64,000 bases of DNA from JAMZMI01 sp049115715 (GCA_049115715.1 JAGDZQ010000025.1:186001-250000); one strand, 5' to 3'. Counted from the stretch's first letter, positions 35,717 through 44,744 are shown. A program made the numbers and translations. The notes: generated from the sequence alone by a model not told the origin.

Positions 35717-36250
35717 TTATCTGAGCTTACTCATCTGATTATACTCTTTGATCTTTTCATTTATTCTTTTATAATCAAGATGTCCATTCATTTCATTGAG
35801 ACAATCTACAATTGCAAGAGCCTTTCTCATTCTGCTATCCTTATTTTTCACCTGATTGACAATGTAAATGAGGCTCCTTTGTTTCCCAGAAGTTAAGTTA
35901 TGAAAGTGAGTATCTCCTTCATGATCTTGTTCTAAAAGGACTGCAAGTTCTTCGGGCATTTCCATTCCATAATCCGAAGTATCCAACTCCAGCTTAACCC
36001 ACAAGTCATCTCCCACTTCAATCTTCAGCTTGTTTTGAAGCTTTTTATTGATCAAAATGAAAAAATCTCCTTGCCTTGGCATCAGCGAAGAATGAATTGA
36101 CACTTTTTCATTGATTGAGCAAATAACTCTTATGTTATTTTCTTTCCCGCCCGATATCATATCAGCGATAGTTTCTCGAGGTACTGGAATGTGAAGGTTG
36201 TAAACCTTATTATCCACGAAAGTTGAAAGTACTGATTTGAAGGTTATCAT
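35717..36250 (-). CDS. DUF1905 / YdeI-OmpD-associated family protein
   Basis: 177 residues. The N-terminal DUF1905 beta-barrel-like domain (about 1-90: VYNLHIPVPRETIADMISGG, FILINKKLQNKLKIEVGDDL) is followed by the YdeI/OmpD-associated region (about 95-150: MPEELAVLLEQDHEGDTHFHNL, KQRSLIYIVNQVKNKDSRMRK). Cytoplasmic; biochemical function not established. It starts 3 bases after the stop of the upstream gene, so translation is probably coupled. Confidence 0.82.
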   Translation of the reverse strand: MITFKSVLSTFVDNKVYNLHIPVPRETIADMISGGKENNIRVICSINEKVSIHSSLMPRQGDFFILINKKLQNKLKIEVGDDLWVKLELDTSDYGMEMPEELAVLLEQDHEGDTHFHNLTSGKQRSLIYIVNQVKNKDSRMRKALAIVDCLNEMNGHLDYKRINEKIKEYNQMSKLR

Positions 36251-36253
36251 TCG

Positions 36254-36688
36254 CTAGACTCCAAACTGCCCTAAATTCTCGCAAGTCAAGCATGCATTCG
36301 CAAAGCGGTCGTAGGTTTCATAAGAAGGACCCGGCCTACCCAAAAGAGTTATTATTTTATCAAGACGAACCCAGTCTTTTCCAACCAATACAAAAAAACC
36401 GTCAGCGAGAGACTTCAATTCCTTGATAACACCCTGAGCAACACCTATTTCGAATTGATTTTCAAAAAAATGGACTTTACCCAATTCACCGGCATTTATT
36501 TTTTCTTGTACTATTTCATGAAAATCTGGATCGACAGGTAAGTATTTATCATTATCTTCGACTCTTATTGCTCCCTCATCCATGCTATTTACATATTTAT
36601 TGAATTTAAAAATAGAAAATAATCGTTGTGCTGAGGTATGAAAACTGCTTAATTTTCCAACAACTTCAATACAGCCATTCTTTTCCAA
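36254..36688 (-). CDS. Hypothetical protein with uncertain start
   Basis: 144 residues if TTG 36688 is used, because a TAA lies seven codons upstream in frame and there is no ATG before residue 36. Starting at ATG (MDEGAIRVED) gives 109 residues. The section SSFHTSAQRLFSIFKFNKYVN reads like genuine protein, favouring the TTG. Contains GWVRL-like beta strands and a C-terminal Cys pair (ACLTCENLGQFGV). Family not recognised. It is coupled to the YdeI-like gene with a 3-base gap. Confidence 0.6.
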   Translation of the reverse strand: MEKNGCIEVVGKLSSFHTSAQRLFSIFKFNKYVNSMDEGAIRVEDNDKYLPVDPDFHEIVQEKINAGELGKVHFFENQFEIGVAQGVIKELKSLADGFFVLVGKDWVRLDKIITLLGRPGPSYETYDRFANACLTCENLGQFGV

Positions 36689-36727
36689 AAAGCTTATATT
36701 GTAAAGTTAGCCCACATTAATCTATAG

Positions 36728-37513
36728 ATGATTTCGAGAATATTAAAGGTTTTCATGAATGAATGGTTGATAGTTTCAGCCATTTTACTTAACTCAGTAC
36801 TTATCTTTTTGATGGGTTTTGAAGGGTTCCACGAAGATCCTTTCATGTCCCTTTTGGATCATCTGTTCACTTTATTTTTCATTCTAGAGATAATAGTGAA
36901 AGTTGCATTCAACGGATGGAGGCAATATATAAATGTCGCTTGGAATAAATTTGATTTCATTCTGGTAGCGATCTCAATACCGTCACTATTTGAGTTGGTT
37001 ATCCATATTCCAGATATCTCCTATCTCCTTGTCTTTAGACTACTTAGGGTTTTGAGAATTCTAAGATTCATGAGATTTATCCCCAACATCTCTCAGATGA
37101 TTGCTGGAATTGTTCGAGCTTTTCGAGCATCTATTTTCGTGTTTGTTGCTATTTTCATTTATAACATACTGCTTGCTGTTCTCAGCAGCTACTTATTTAA
37201 GAACTCAGCACCCGAGTTTTTCTCTAATCCGGTAATTTCTCTATATTCAGTGTTTCAGGTGTTTACACTTGAGGGTTGGAATGAAATACCAAGTGCCATC
37301 ATTTCCAATATGGATCCTGAGTCATGGAAGGTTCCACTCACTAGGCTCTTTTTCGTTTTCGTTGTGTTGACAGGAGGTATTTTTGGGATGTCAATTGTGA
37401 ATGCCATTTTTGTTGACGAAATGGTCAGGGACAACAATGATGACCTTCAAATTCAGATTGAAGAACTAAGCAAGAAAATCGACGTTCTTATTGAGGAAAA
37501 AGGAAAAGAATAA
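36728..37513 (+). CDS. Voltage-gated cation channel, NaChBac-like
   Basis: 261 residues with six transmembrane segments, one channel domain of the bacterial sodium channel type (functional as tetramer). S4 has five Arg at every third position: 104, 107, 110, 113, 116 (FRLLRVLRILRFMRF). The pore loop contains TLEGW (180-184), where well-studied channels have TLESW. The C-terminal segment (about 235-261) forms a short coiled coil (QIQIEELSKKIDVLIEEK), typical for tetramer assembly. Its stop codon overlaps the next start by one base (TAATG). Confidence 0.88.
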   Translation: MISRILKVFMNEWLIVSAILLNSVLIFLMGFEGFHEDPFMSLLDHLFTLFFILEIIVKVAFNGWRQYINVAWNKFDFILVAISIPSLFELVIHIPDISYLLVFRLLRVLRILRFMRFIPNISQMIAGIVRAFRASIFVFVAIFIYNILLAVLSSYLFKNSAPEFFSNPVISLYSVFQVFTLEGWNEIPSAIISNMDPESWKVPLTRLFFVFVVLTGGIFGMSIVNAIFVDEMVRDNNDDLQIQIEELSKKIDVLIEEKGKE

Positions 37514-38232
37514 TGATCTTGAATACCACCTATTTAAAAGTTAAAAGCGCTACTCTCTTTATCGTAATTATACTTTTTGCAGTTGGATGCGCCTCAATGA
37601 AGGAGTCTGTAAAGGCTCGGAAAATGCTTGAGAAATGTGGTTACAATCTCAAAGAAGTCCAGCTTGATCTGATTGATTTTAACTCCAACATAACTTTCGA
37701 TAATTCTACAAACAAGATTGATGTTAAAAATCCTGGCAAGGAGACTTTGGGTATGGCCAAAGAGATAAAAGCAGGTAATTTCAATGTAGACTTGTCCAGT
37801 CTAAAATTCAATGCAGTCTTAGAAATAACTAATCCCAATGACTCAGAGGTTGCTTTAGATTCCCTTAAGTTAAAAGCATATCTCGATGACGCTTTCCTTG
37901 TGGATGTGAGACACCTGGAGCATACAATAATCCCTCCCAATTCCTCTAATTTAACTAATGTCATTATCAACATTCCTACGGCATTTCCTATCAAACCTCT
38001 ATTGGAAGCTGAAAATGTAGTTCTGAAAGGAAAGGTTTGGCTCAATCTTAATTTAACTAAGAAGACCAATATCACTTTGCCAATTCCCGTTTCGGTCAAA
38101 AAGGAAATTCCAAGAGAAGAAATTAATGCTGCAATTGAGGAAGAAAAAGATCAAAAGATTAAATCCCTATTGGATTACATCTCTTCTCAAGGAATCGATA
38201 AGCTTAGGAAAAAGCTTAAAAAGAAATTTTAA
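37513..38232 (+). CDS. LEA type 2 domain lipoprotein
   Basis: 239 residues. Lipoprotein signal ends at LFAVGC (Cys26). The central region (about 90-195: FNAVLEITNPNDSEVALDSL, YLDDAFLVDVRH, VIINIPTAFPIKPLLE) is a LEA14/WHy-type beta sandwich. The C-terminus is Lys-rich. Translation starts on the last base of the channel stop codon, so the two products are made together; whether they interact is unknown. Confidence 0.82.
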   Translation: MILNTTYLKVKSATLFIVIILFAVGCASMKESVKARKMLEKCGYNLKEVQLDLIDFNSNITFDNSTNKIDVKNPGKETLGMAKEIKAGNFNVDLSSLKFNAVLEITNPNDSEVALDSLKLKAYLDDAFLVDVRHLEHTIIPPNSSNLTNVIINIPTAFPIKPLLEAENVVLKGKVWLNLNLTKKTNITLPIPVSVKKEIPREEINAAIEEEKDQKIKSLLDYISSQGIDKLRKKLKKKF

Positions 38233-38249
38233 GCCCCTACCAGACCATC

Positions 38250-38813
38250 TTAATAATAGCTATACGGCGGAGGGTTATTTCCGCTTAGTCTCACATACAT
38301 ATTGACTTTGGCTTTGTGATTTGACAGATGATCATGAACAGTAAGAAGTCCTTCCATTCGCGTCATGTCATTTCCTCCAAAGCTCTTAATTTGTCCCTTG
38401 AGATCTTCATCCGACACGCTTGCAATGATCTCCCAGGCTTCAGATAATTGACCTTTTACGAATGCTTTCAAGTCTTCTTTGCTCATGCTTTCGATATCCA
38501 TCTCAGGCTGTTCGGCTGGTGGTGGAATATCTTTCAGGTAAAGATTTGCAATGACTTTAGAGGAACCTCCTATGTGCACGATCTGTTCTGAAAAGGTTCT
38601 CAACTCTTCATGTGGTCTATATCCAAGCTGATCACCAGGCATTGAATCTATCAAAGCGATAACTTGTGATATGGCAGCTTCCCAAACAGGAGCATGGCCT
38701 TCAACGAAAAGAAAAGTGGGGGACTTAATTTCTTCCACCTTTTCCGGTGGAGTGCAATAACTAAGTAGCACAGCTATCACAAGACAGCTGGCTACCATGA
38801 CATGGCTTTTCAT
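38250..38813 (-). CDS. DinB-superfamily lipoprotein
   Basis: 187 residues. The signal ends LLSYC (Cys20). The remainder is a DinB-like four-helix bundle: PGDQLGYRPHEELRTFSEQIVHI and MTRMEGLLTVHDHLSNHKAKV carry His residues placed as in DinB metal sites (about His82 in QIVHI and His160, His164 in VHDHLSNH). Members are often thiol-dependent transferases or of unknown role. Unusual here is the lipoprotein anchor. Function unknown. Confidence 0.75.
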   Translation of the reverse strand: MKSHVMVASCLVIAVLLSYCTPPEKVEEIKSPTFLFVEGHAPVWEAAISQVIALIDSMPGDQLGYRPHEELRTFSEQIVHIGGSSKVIANLYLKDIPPPAEQPEMDIESMSKEDLKAFVKGQLSEAWEIIASVSDEDLKGQIKSFGGNDMTRMEGLLTVHDHLSNHKAKVNMYVRLSGNNPPPYSYY

Positions 38814-38852
38814 AATTTAGATTGGTTTGTTTGTATCATCAAGATACGAACT

Positions 38853-40247
38853 TTACCACTCCGTATGAAAAATCCCTTTTTTGTCTATTCTCTCGTAAGT
38901 ATGTGATCCGAAATGGTCTCTCTGAGCTTGGATCAAGTTCAAAGGCAATTTATCACTTGTATAAGCATCGAAATAACTCATACAAGCAGCTAAACCTGAA
39001 GCAGGTATACCCGATGAGACGGCAAATGCAAGAACTTTTCGAGCAGCTCCTATAGATGCATTGACTTCTTTCGCAAAATGATCATCCAAAAGCAAACTAT
39101 TGAGTTCGTTATCTTTTTCAAAAGCCTTGCGCATATCTTCTAGCAATTCTGCTCTTATGATACAGCCCCCACGCCAGATTTTAGAGATTACTTCCAGATT
39201 AAGCTCATAATTATATTCCTTGGATGCGGCCACAAGCTGTGTCATTCCCTGTGCGTAGGTAACTATAAAAGCAAAATATAGTGCTGCCTCTACTTCCTCA
39301 ACAGAAGGAGCATTTTCAGAAACAGTCGGTTTAGGATAAAGCTTATTTGCTAATATCCTTTCATCTTTGAATGAAGAGATGGCTCTCATACTTACAGATA
39401 CGTCAATCGTAGGAATTGGAATTCCTAAATCCATTGCATTTTGAGAGGTCCATTTTCCAGTACCTTTTTGCTTGGCTTTATCAAGAATCATGTCCACCAA
39501 GTGGTTGGAAGAGTCTTCATCTATTTTATTGAATATCTCCGACGTGATTTCTACCAAGAATGATTTAAGTCTCGCTTGATTCCAGCTTGTAAATATCTCT
39601 CCGAGTTCCTGATTATCTTTCGACAATCCATTTTTCAACACATTGTAAGACTCTGATATCAATTGCATCAAGCCATACTCAATACCATTGTGAACCATCT
39701 TCACATAGTTACCAGCAGATTTAGCTCCCATATAATCAACACACGGTTCGCCATTCACCTTTGCAGATACTGCTTCAAATATTGGTTTTACAAGTGCATA
39801 TGCTTCCTGATCACCTCCAGGCATAATACTGGGACCAAACCTAGCTCCCTTCGCTCCACCCGAAACACCAGAGCCAATGAAAAACATGCCTTTTTCTTTT
39901 AGATAGGCTGCTCTTCGGTCAGTGTCTGTGAAAAATGAATTTCCTCCATCAATCAAGAGATCTCCCTTATCGAGATGAGGAAGTAAGTCTTCAATAACAG
40001 AATCTACAGGTCCACCGGCAGGAACTAGCAGCATGATTTTGCGCGGAGTGGATAGATTCTTGATAAAATCTAACTTATCAGTAGTACCATCTACCTTCTT
40101 CCCTGCTCCTTCCACTCTTAGAGCATCCACTTTCTCCTGATCAGTATCCAATCCAAAAGCTGAAAAATCATTATCTGCAACGTTAAGGATAAAGTTCCTT
40201 CCCATCACTCCCAGGCCAACCAGGCCAAAATCATATGATGCACTCAT
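38853..40247 (-). CDS. gnd: 6-phosphogluconate dehydrogenase (decarboxylating)
   Basis: 464 residues from ATG 40247 (MSASYDFGLVGLGVMGRN); the longer frame upstream adds 18 basic residues before the Rossmann fold and is unlikely. NADP-binding GLGVMGRN, the substrate motif SGGAKGARFGPSIMPGG and catalytic-site AKSAGNYVKMVHNGIEYG are all present. Third enzyme of the oxidative pentose phosphate branch. Divergent from zwf-pgl with 160 bases between starts. Confidence 0.93.
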   Translation of the reverse strand: MSASYDFGLVGLGVMGRNFILNVADNDFSAFGLDTDQEKVDALRVEGAGKKVDGTTDKLDFIKNLSTPRKIMLLVPAGGPVDSVIEDLLPHLDKGDLLIDGGNSFFTDTDRRAAYLKEKGMFFIGSGVSGGAKGARFGPSIMPGGDQEAYALVKPIFEAVSAKVNGEPCVDYMGAKSAGNYVKMVHNGIEYGLMQLISESYNVLKNGLSKDNQELGEIFTSWNQARLKSFLVEITSEIFNKIDEDSSNHLVDMILDKAKQKGTGKWTSQNAMDLGIPIPTIDVSVSMRAISSFKDERILANKLYPKPTVSENAPSVEEVEAALYFAFIVTYAQGMTQLVAASKEYNYELNLEVISKIWRGGCIIRAELLEDMRKAFEKDNELNSLLLDDHFAKEVNASIGAARKVLAFAVSSGIPASGLAACMSYFDAYTSDKLPLNLIQAQRDHFGSHTYERIDKKGIFHTEW

Positions 40248-40407
40248 TTTTAAATTATTTATAAGACGCCAAAACTTTTGTTTTGACCTCCTTGTTACCA
40301 AAAGAATAACTAAAATTCGAAGTTTAGCATTATCTCATTAATTTCCACCAGAATTCAATAAAATATCGAAATATTTGTAAAATTTTCATCTTTTCGAGCA
40401 TTTCATT

Positions 40408-41931
40408 ATGTCAAAAATAAAACTAGAAGACCAAGTTTTGGTCATATTTGGAGCATCCGGAGACTTAACCATGCGCAAGCTAATTCCGGCTGTTTTTAAT
40501 TTATATAAAAGAGGTTTTCTACCCGAAACATACCAAATATTAGGAGTAAGTAGAACTAAATATTCGAATGAGGAGTATCAAAAAATCTCTGTCATCGAAA
40601 ATGCGCATTTAGAAAAGGAAGACAAAAATGACCTCAAGTCTTTTTGCAAACATGTTGGTTATCAATCGATTGACACCTCTGATCTTGAGGGTTATAAAAC
40701 TTTGAATGAGCGTCTCGAAAAAGTCTTTCAAGAAAAAGGAGGCTCGCAAAATTCCATTTTCTACCTATCCACTCCTCCTAGTTTATACGAAGTTGTAAGT
40801 AAAAATCTAGCAAAGGTTGGACTTAATAAAGAGGATAAAGGATGGAAAAGATTAATCATAGAGAAGCCATTTGGATATGATCTGGAGTCAGCAAATGACT
40901 TGAACTCCAAACTTCTGAAGTGTTTCAATGAAGAACAGATTTATAGAATAGATCATTACCTAGGCAAAGAAACTGTTCAGAATTTGCTGGTAACTCGATT
41001 TGCTAATAGCATTTTTGAACCTCTATGGAATAGAAATTATATTCAGAGGGTTGAAATTACATCGGGAGAAAGTGTAGGTGTTGAAAAGCGCGGAGGTTAC
41101 TATGACAAGTCTGGTGCTATGCGAGACATGATTCAAAACCACCTACTGCAACTCGTATCTTTGGTAGCTATGGAGCCTCCAGTGAAAATGGATGCTGATT
41201 CTATAAGAAATGAAAAAAATAGATTATTCCAATCCATAAGACCACTGAGTGAAGAAGAGATTCGCACAGATGTAATAAGAGGCCAGTACACTTCTTCATC
41301 TTATCAAGGAGAGCCTTTTACAGGGTATCGTGAAGAACCAGGTGTTGATCCTGATTCTAGAACTGAGACTTTTGCTGCAATCAAGTTTTATATAGACAAC
41401 TGGAGGTGGGCGGATGTCCCTTTTTATATAAGAAGTGGAAAGCGTCTTCCGACAAGGGTTTCGGAGGTTGTCATTCATTTCAAACCCAACCATCATCACC
41501 TCTTTAGCAACAGTAGACTTGCTGCAAATCAGAATATTTTAGTTTTTAGGATTCAACCTAACGAAGGTATTTTGTTGAAATTCGGTCTTAAAGTGCCTGG
41601 AACTGGATTTAATGTTGATACGGTAAACATGGACTTCCTTTACGATGACCTAGCCGACTCATACGTTCCTGAGGCTTACGAAAGATTACTTCTTGATTGT
41701 ATGCAAGGAGATGCTACGTTATATGCTAGAGGAGATAGTGTTATCAAGGCGTGGGAATTTATCGATCCGATTTTAAAGGCATGGAAAGAGGATCACAGTA
41801 TCCCTGTGTATGGATATCCGGCAGGCACGTGGGGACCTGAAAAAGCCATTAACATGATTGATGGTGAAAACATGTCATGGAGAAATCCATGCAAGAACCT
41901 GACCGATGATGGTATCTATTGTGAATTGTAA
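40408..41931 (+). CDS. zwf: Glucose-6-phosphate 1-dehydrogenase
   Basis: 507 residues, normal for Zwf. NADP-binding FGASGDLTMRKLIP is at about 13-26, and the substrate-binding/catalytic RIDHYLGKETVQNLL follows with the catalytic His. Makes 6-phosphogluconolactone and NADPH. It is 15 bases upstream of pgl, and divergent from gnd, so the three enzymes can be co-controlled from one intergenic region. Confidence 0.95.
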   Translation: MSKIKLEDQVLVIFGASGDLTMRKLIPAVFNLYKRGFLPETYQILGVSRTKYSNEEYQKISVIENAHLEKEDKNDLKSFCKHVGYQSIDTSDLEGYKTLNERLEKVFQEKGGSQNSIFYLSTPPSLYEVVSKNLAKVGLNKEDKGWKRLIIEKPFGYDLESANDLNSKLLKCFNEEQIYRIDHYLGKETVQNLLVTRFANSIFEPLWNRNYIQRVEITSGESVGVEKRGGYYDKSGAMRDMIQNHLLQLVSLVAMEPPVKMDADSIRNEKNRLFQSIRPLSEEEIRTDVIRGQYTSSSYQGEPFTGYREEPGVDPDSRTETFAAIKFYIDNWRWADVPFYIRSGKRLPTRVSEVVIHFKPNHHHLFSNSRLAANQNILVFRIQPNEGILLKFGLKVPGTGFNVDTVNMDFLYDDLADSYVPEAYERLLLDCMQGDATLYARGDSVIKAWEFIDPILKAWKEDHSIPVYGYPAGTWGPEKAINMIDGENMSWRNPCKNLTDDGIYCEL

Positions 41932-41946
41932 AAGACTTAATAATCA

Positions 41947-42657
41947 ATGAATAAACATATATATGAATCGCCAGCAGAAGTTGCTGAAAACTTTGCTCAG
42001 TTCTTCCTAAATCTCACAAAGGGCAATGAGGAATTCCACGTTGCACTTTCAGGAGGGTCTACTCCTAAAATTCTCTTCGACTTCATTTCGCAAAATCTTG
42101 CATCAGAATTCGACTGGAGTAAAATCCATCTTTGGTGGGGAGACGAAAGATGCGTGCCTCCTACTGATTCTGATAGCAATTATAAAATGACAAAGGAGCG
42201 TTTGATCGATCACATCTCAATTCCTGAGTCGAACGTCCATCGTGTTTTAGGAGAAAATACACCAAAGGAAGAAGCTATGCGATATGCTGAAGAAATAGAG
42301 AAAGCGATTCCTTCTCAAAACTCCTTGCCACAATTTGATCTCATTCTCCTTGGCATGGGAGATGATGGACATACTGCTTCTATTTTCCCTCATGAAATAG
42401 AATTGTTAAATTCTAAGCAGACTTGCGATGTTGCGGTTCATCCGGAATCGGGCCAAAACAGAATAACAATAACAGGAGATACGCTTAACAATGCTTCCAA
42501 CATTGTATTTCTCGTAACTGGAGCAAATAAAAAGGAGAAAATTCAGTCTATTTTCACAAAGGTTGGTGGCTATCTTGACTATCCAGCTGCACACATAAAA
42601 CCAAGTGAGGGGAATCTTTTCTGGTTTATGGACAAGGCTGCTTGGGGAAATAGTTGA
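41947..42657 (+). CDS. pgl: 6-phosphogluconolactonase
   Basis: 236 residues of the NagB/DevB fold. Motifs: ALSGGSTPKILFDFI, WWGDERCVPPTDSDSNYKM and LLGMGDDGHTASIFPH. Hydrolyses the lactone made by Zwf. 15 bases after zwf, same strand. Confidence 0.92.
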   Translation: MNKHIYESPAEVAENFAQFFLNLTKGNEEFHVALSGGSTPKILFDFISQNLASEFDWSKIHLWWGDERCVPPTDSDSNYKMTKERLIDHISIPESNVHRVLGENTPKEEAMRYAEEIEKAIPSQNSLPQFDLILLGMGDDGHTASIFPHEIELLNSKQTCDVAVHPESGQNRITITGDTLNNASNIVFLVTGANKKEKIQSIFTKVGGYLDYPAAHIKPSEGNLFWFMDKAAWGNS

Positions 42658-42662
42658 TTTTA

Positions 42663-42695
42663 TTTGATCTCGATACCAATCACTTATTATTTTTG
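42663..42695 (+). promoter_or_regulatory. Bacteroidota-type promoter for the IF2_N protein gene
   Basis: TTTG (42663-42666) as -33 and TATTTTTG (42688-42695) as -7 with 21 bases between; both match the consensus exactly (TTTG, TAnnTTTG). The ATG is 31 bases downstream of the -7 element. Confidence 0.7.
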
Positions 42696-42726
42696 CCGAA
42701 ATTAGAAATTAACAACACCTAAAACC

Positions 42727-43647
42727 ATGAGGCTCGGGCAATTAGCTAGAAAATTTGATATTACTACTCAGGACATAGTAGCCTATACAAAATCAAGAGG
42801 TGTAGAGATTAATCCTCACCCGAATTCCAAGCTAGATGATGACCTTGAGGCCATGGTGGTTGAACATTTTGATATTCTACCCGTCGTAGAAGAAGAGATC
42901 GTTGATGAAGCTGAAGTCTCCACCATGTCTGAAACGAAAGTAGAAGAGCCTGAAGAAGTAGAAGAGCCTGAAGAAGTGAAAGATGAAATTGAAATCATAC
43001 CTGAACAGGAAGTAGAATCAATACAAGAGGAGAAAGAAGAAATAGCTGAGTCTGAAGCTTTGCAAGAAGAACAAAATGTGTCTGAGCCGATTCCCACGGT
43101 CAATGGAATCGAAGAATCTATTGCAGATGATTCTGATGACAGAAAGGTTGCTACCGTAGGTGAATTACTAGAAGATGAATCAGAATCTTTGATTGAGGTT
43201 GTTGATTTGATCAAAGCTCCAAAAGTTGAGCTTCAGGGGCTTAAGGTTGTTGGTAAGATAGAATTGCCTGAGCCTAAAACTAAAGAAGAAAATACAGAAG
43301 AAGTAGCTGAATCAATTCCCGAAAAGCCACAAAAGAGTCAAAAAAGCAAGCGAGGTGGAAGACAGCCTTTGAGTGAAGAGGAAAGAGAAAAAAGGAGATT
43401 AAAAGCTAAAGAACGAAGATTAGAAAAAGAAGCTTGGGAAGCTCGCAAAAAGAAGATCATTCAGGAGAGAAAGAAAAAGGAGTTAAAAGAGAAGTTTTAC
43501 AAAGAAAAAATTGAAACTGATGCTCCGGTGCAAATATCAAAGCCAAAGAAAAAGAAGAAGAAAAAAGATGTTGCCGTGAGGGAGGAAGCGCATCTTCCTA
43601 AACCAAAAACAGCACTAGGCAAATTTTGGAGGTGGCTGAACACTTAG
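42727..43647 (+). CDS. Free-standing IF2_N-like domain protein with acidic and basic tails
   Basis: 306 residues in three blocks. Residues 1-50 (MRLGQLARKFDITTQDIVAY, then RGVEINPHPNSKLDDDLEAM) match the IF2_N domain that starts bacterial translation initiation factor IF-2. Residues about 55-205 are Glu-rich and probably disordered. Residues about 210-295 are Lys/Arg/Glu helices (EEREKRRLKAKERRLEKEAW) followed by poly-Lys clusters, ending KTALGKFWRWLNT. No GTPase domain is present. It has its own promoter and a terminator, so it is a single-gene unit. A role on ribosomes or nucleic acid is inferred from composition. Confidence 0.72.
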   Translation: MRLGQLARKFDITTQDIVAYTKSRGVEINPHPNSKLDDDLEAMVVEHFDILPVVEEEIVDEAEVSTMSETKVEEPEEVEEPEEVKDEIEIIPEQEVESIQEEKEEIAESEALQEEQNVSEPIPTVNGIEESIADDSDDRKVATVGELLEDESESLIEVVDLIKAPKVELQGLKVVGKIELPEPKTKEENTEEVAESIPEKPQKSQKSKRGGRQPLSEEEREKRRLKAKERRLEKEAWEARKKKIIQERKKKELKEKFYKEKIETDAPVQISKPKKKKKKKDVAVREEAHLPKPKTALGKFWRWLNT

Positions 43648-43678
43648 AAGAGATTCCCCATTTATATCGTTTAAACCA

Positions 43679-43709
43679 GAAGCCGTTTGACATTCCGAGT
43701 GGCTTTTTT
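43679..43709 (+). terminator. Probable terminator
   Basis: GAAGCC (43679-43684) pairs with GGCTTT (43701-43706), allowing one G-T pair, with a 16-base loop, followed by T residues to 43709. It lies 32 bases after the stop of the IF2_N gene. Confidence 0.5.
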
Positions 43710-44201
43710 CGTTAGTCAGCTTGTAGAAACCTATTGCTACTTCTTTCACCATCAGCCATTTTCATTGATCTCATGAGTTTGACCCTTGTGTAAATGAATC
43801 AAGAGCAAAACTGTGGAGAGGCTTAAAATAATTCAATTACAAGATTTTATTGAAGGGTTGAGTTCTGGATATTGAGCCTATTTATCTGGTGCGCTTAAGT
43901 ATTTTACACCTCGATCTACACGCTGAAGGTCATTCACTGGCCGTGCGCCCCAGGGGAATCCATCTTGTCACAGACGCCATACTGGCGTGACTAGGATAAT
44001 GAAAACAAAGCTGATTAATTATTCTGCTTCTTAAAACCTATGCATAGTACAATCACTCCACAACAATATTGCTTGATCCGTGTAAATCTGCCCCAGTCAT
44101 TACGGATGGAATGAGCACGAAGGGAATGATCGAAAATCTAATGTGATCTTTGAAAAAAGATATCGAAGTTCGACTTCTCAGCTATTGTGCAACGTATGAA
44201 A
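43710..44201. other. Non-coding region with a GC-rich structured patch
   Basis: About 490 bases with no credible gene. Between 43920 and 43995 base composition is clearly more GC-rich than the AT-rich surroundings and three hairpins follow each other: GGTCA-TTCAC-TGGCC (43928-43942), GCCCC-A-GGGG (43947-43956; loop too short to stand alone) and GTCA-bulge-CGCCA with TGGCG-TGAC (43967-43991). A fourth weak stem TCATT/AATGA lies near 44098-44113. It could be a small RNA, a relic of a mobile element or a repeat family member. Confidence 0.4.
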
Positions 44202-44744
44202 TCAATACTTTCTATTCAAAATCTCACTAAGAATGACAGCCTTCTTAGCTTGGTCAGCGTCTTGAAGTGAAGCAAGAATCTCACTACCAATTGTGGACCC
44301 TTCCTCTACCTCCTCTTGTCTATTTAGCTTAGTTTTAAAATGTTCATCGCGTTCAAAAGATAAATCTGCCCCTTCTGCCTGCACAATTGACTTCTCATAA
44401 ATTTCTCGACTTTCATCATCAGCAAACCTTCTGTGGGTATGATCTTGATTTATACTATCGATCTCTTCCTCTTCTTTTTGCTTTTGCAACGACTCTTCTT
44501 CTGCTCTAGCCTCTTCGATTCTTCGTTGCTGATCTGCATATTCATCTTCTTGAGGTTCTACATCCTCTACTTGAGTAAATTCCTTGAGAAGATCTTCGAA
44601 ACTTACGGGCTTTTTATATGACCGTTCGGTTGATTGATCAGCGGATCCTTCAGGTTGGTTCTCGCCTTTTTTCTTTTTCATCATACGGGTAATGAGGTAG
44701 ATCGCGCCAAAAGCCAAATAGACCCAAAATTGAATGTTATCCAT
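44202..44744 (-). CDS. Membrane-anchored charged protein of unknown function
   Basis: 180 residues. One N-terminal transmembrane segment (about 5-21, FWVYLAFGAIYLITRMM) followed by a basic KKKKGEN stretch and a long Glu/Gln-rich region (about 60-110) likely to be coiled coil (RRIEEARAEEESLQKQKEEE). Ends with DAKKAVILSEILNRKY-like helix. Divergent from smc with 69 bases between starts. No family recognised. Confidence 0.68.
   Translation of the reverse strand: MDNIQFWVYLAFGAIYLITRMMKKKKGENQPEGSADQSTERSYKKPVSFEDLLKEFTQVEDVEPQEDEYADQQRRIEEARAEEESLQKQKEEEEIDSINQDHTHRRFADDESREIYEKSIVQAEGADLSFERDEHFKTKLNRQEEVEEGSTIGSEILASLQDADQAKKAVILSEILNRKY

Noticed and set aside
37641..38099. 152-residue frame on the minus strand
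   Set aside because: Lies entirely within the LEA-domain lipoprotein gene, which has a clear signal peptide and fold.
42816..43214. Ser/Thr-rich reading frame of 132 residues on the minus strand
   Set aside because: It is the mirror of the Glu-rich coding region of the IF2_N-protein gene; GAA/GAT codons read backwards give Ser/Thr-rich peptides. The plus-strand gene has a promoter and a recognised domain.
43947..43956. CCCC-A-GGGG as an independent hairpin
   Set aside because: A one-base loop cannot form; reported only as part of the GC-rich patch.
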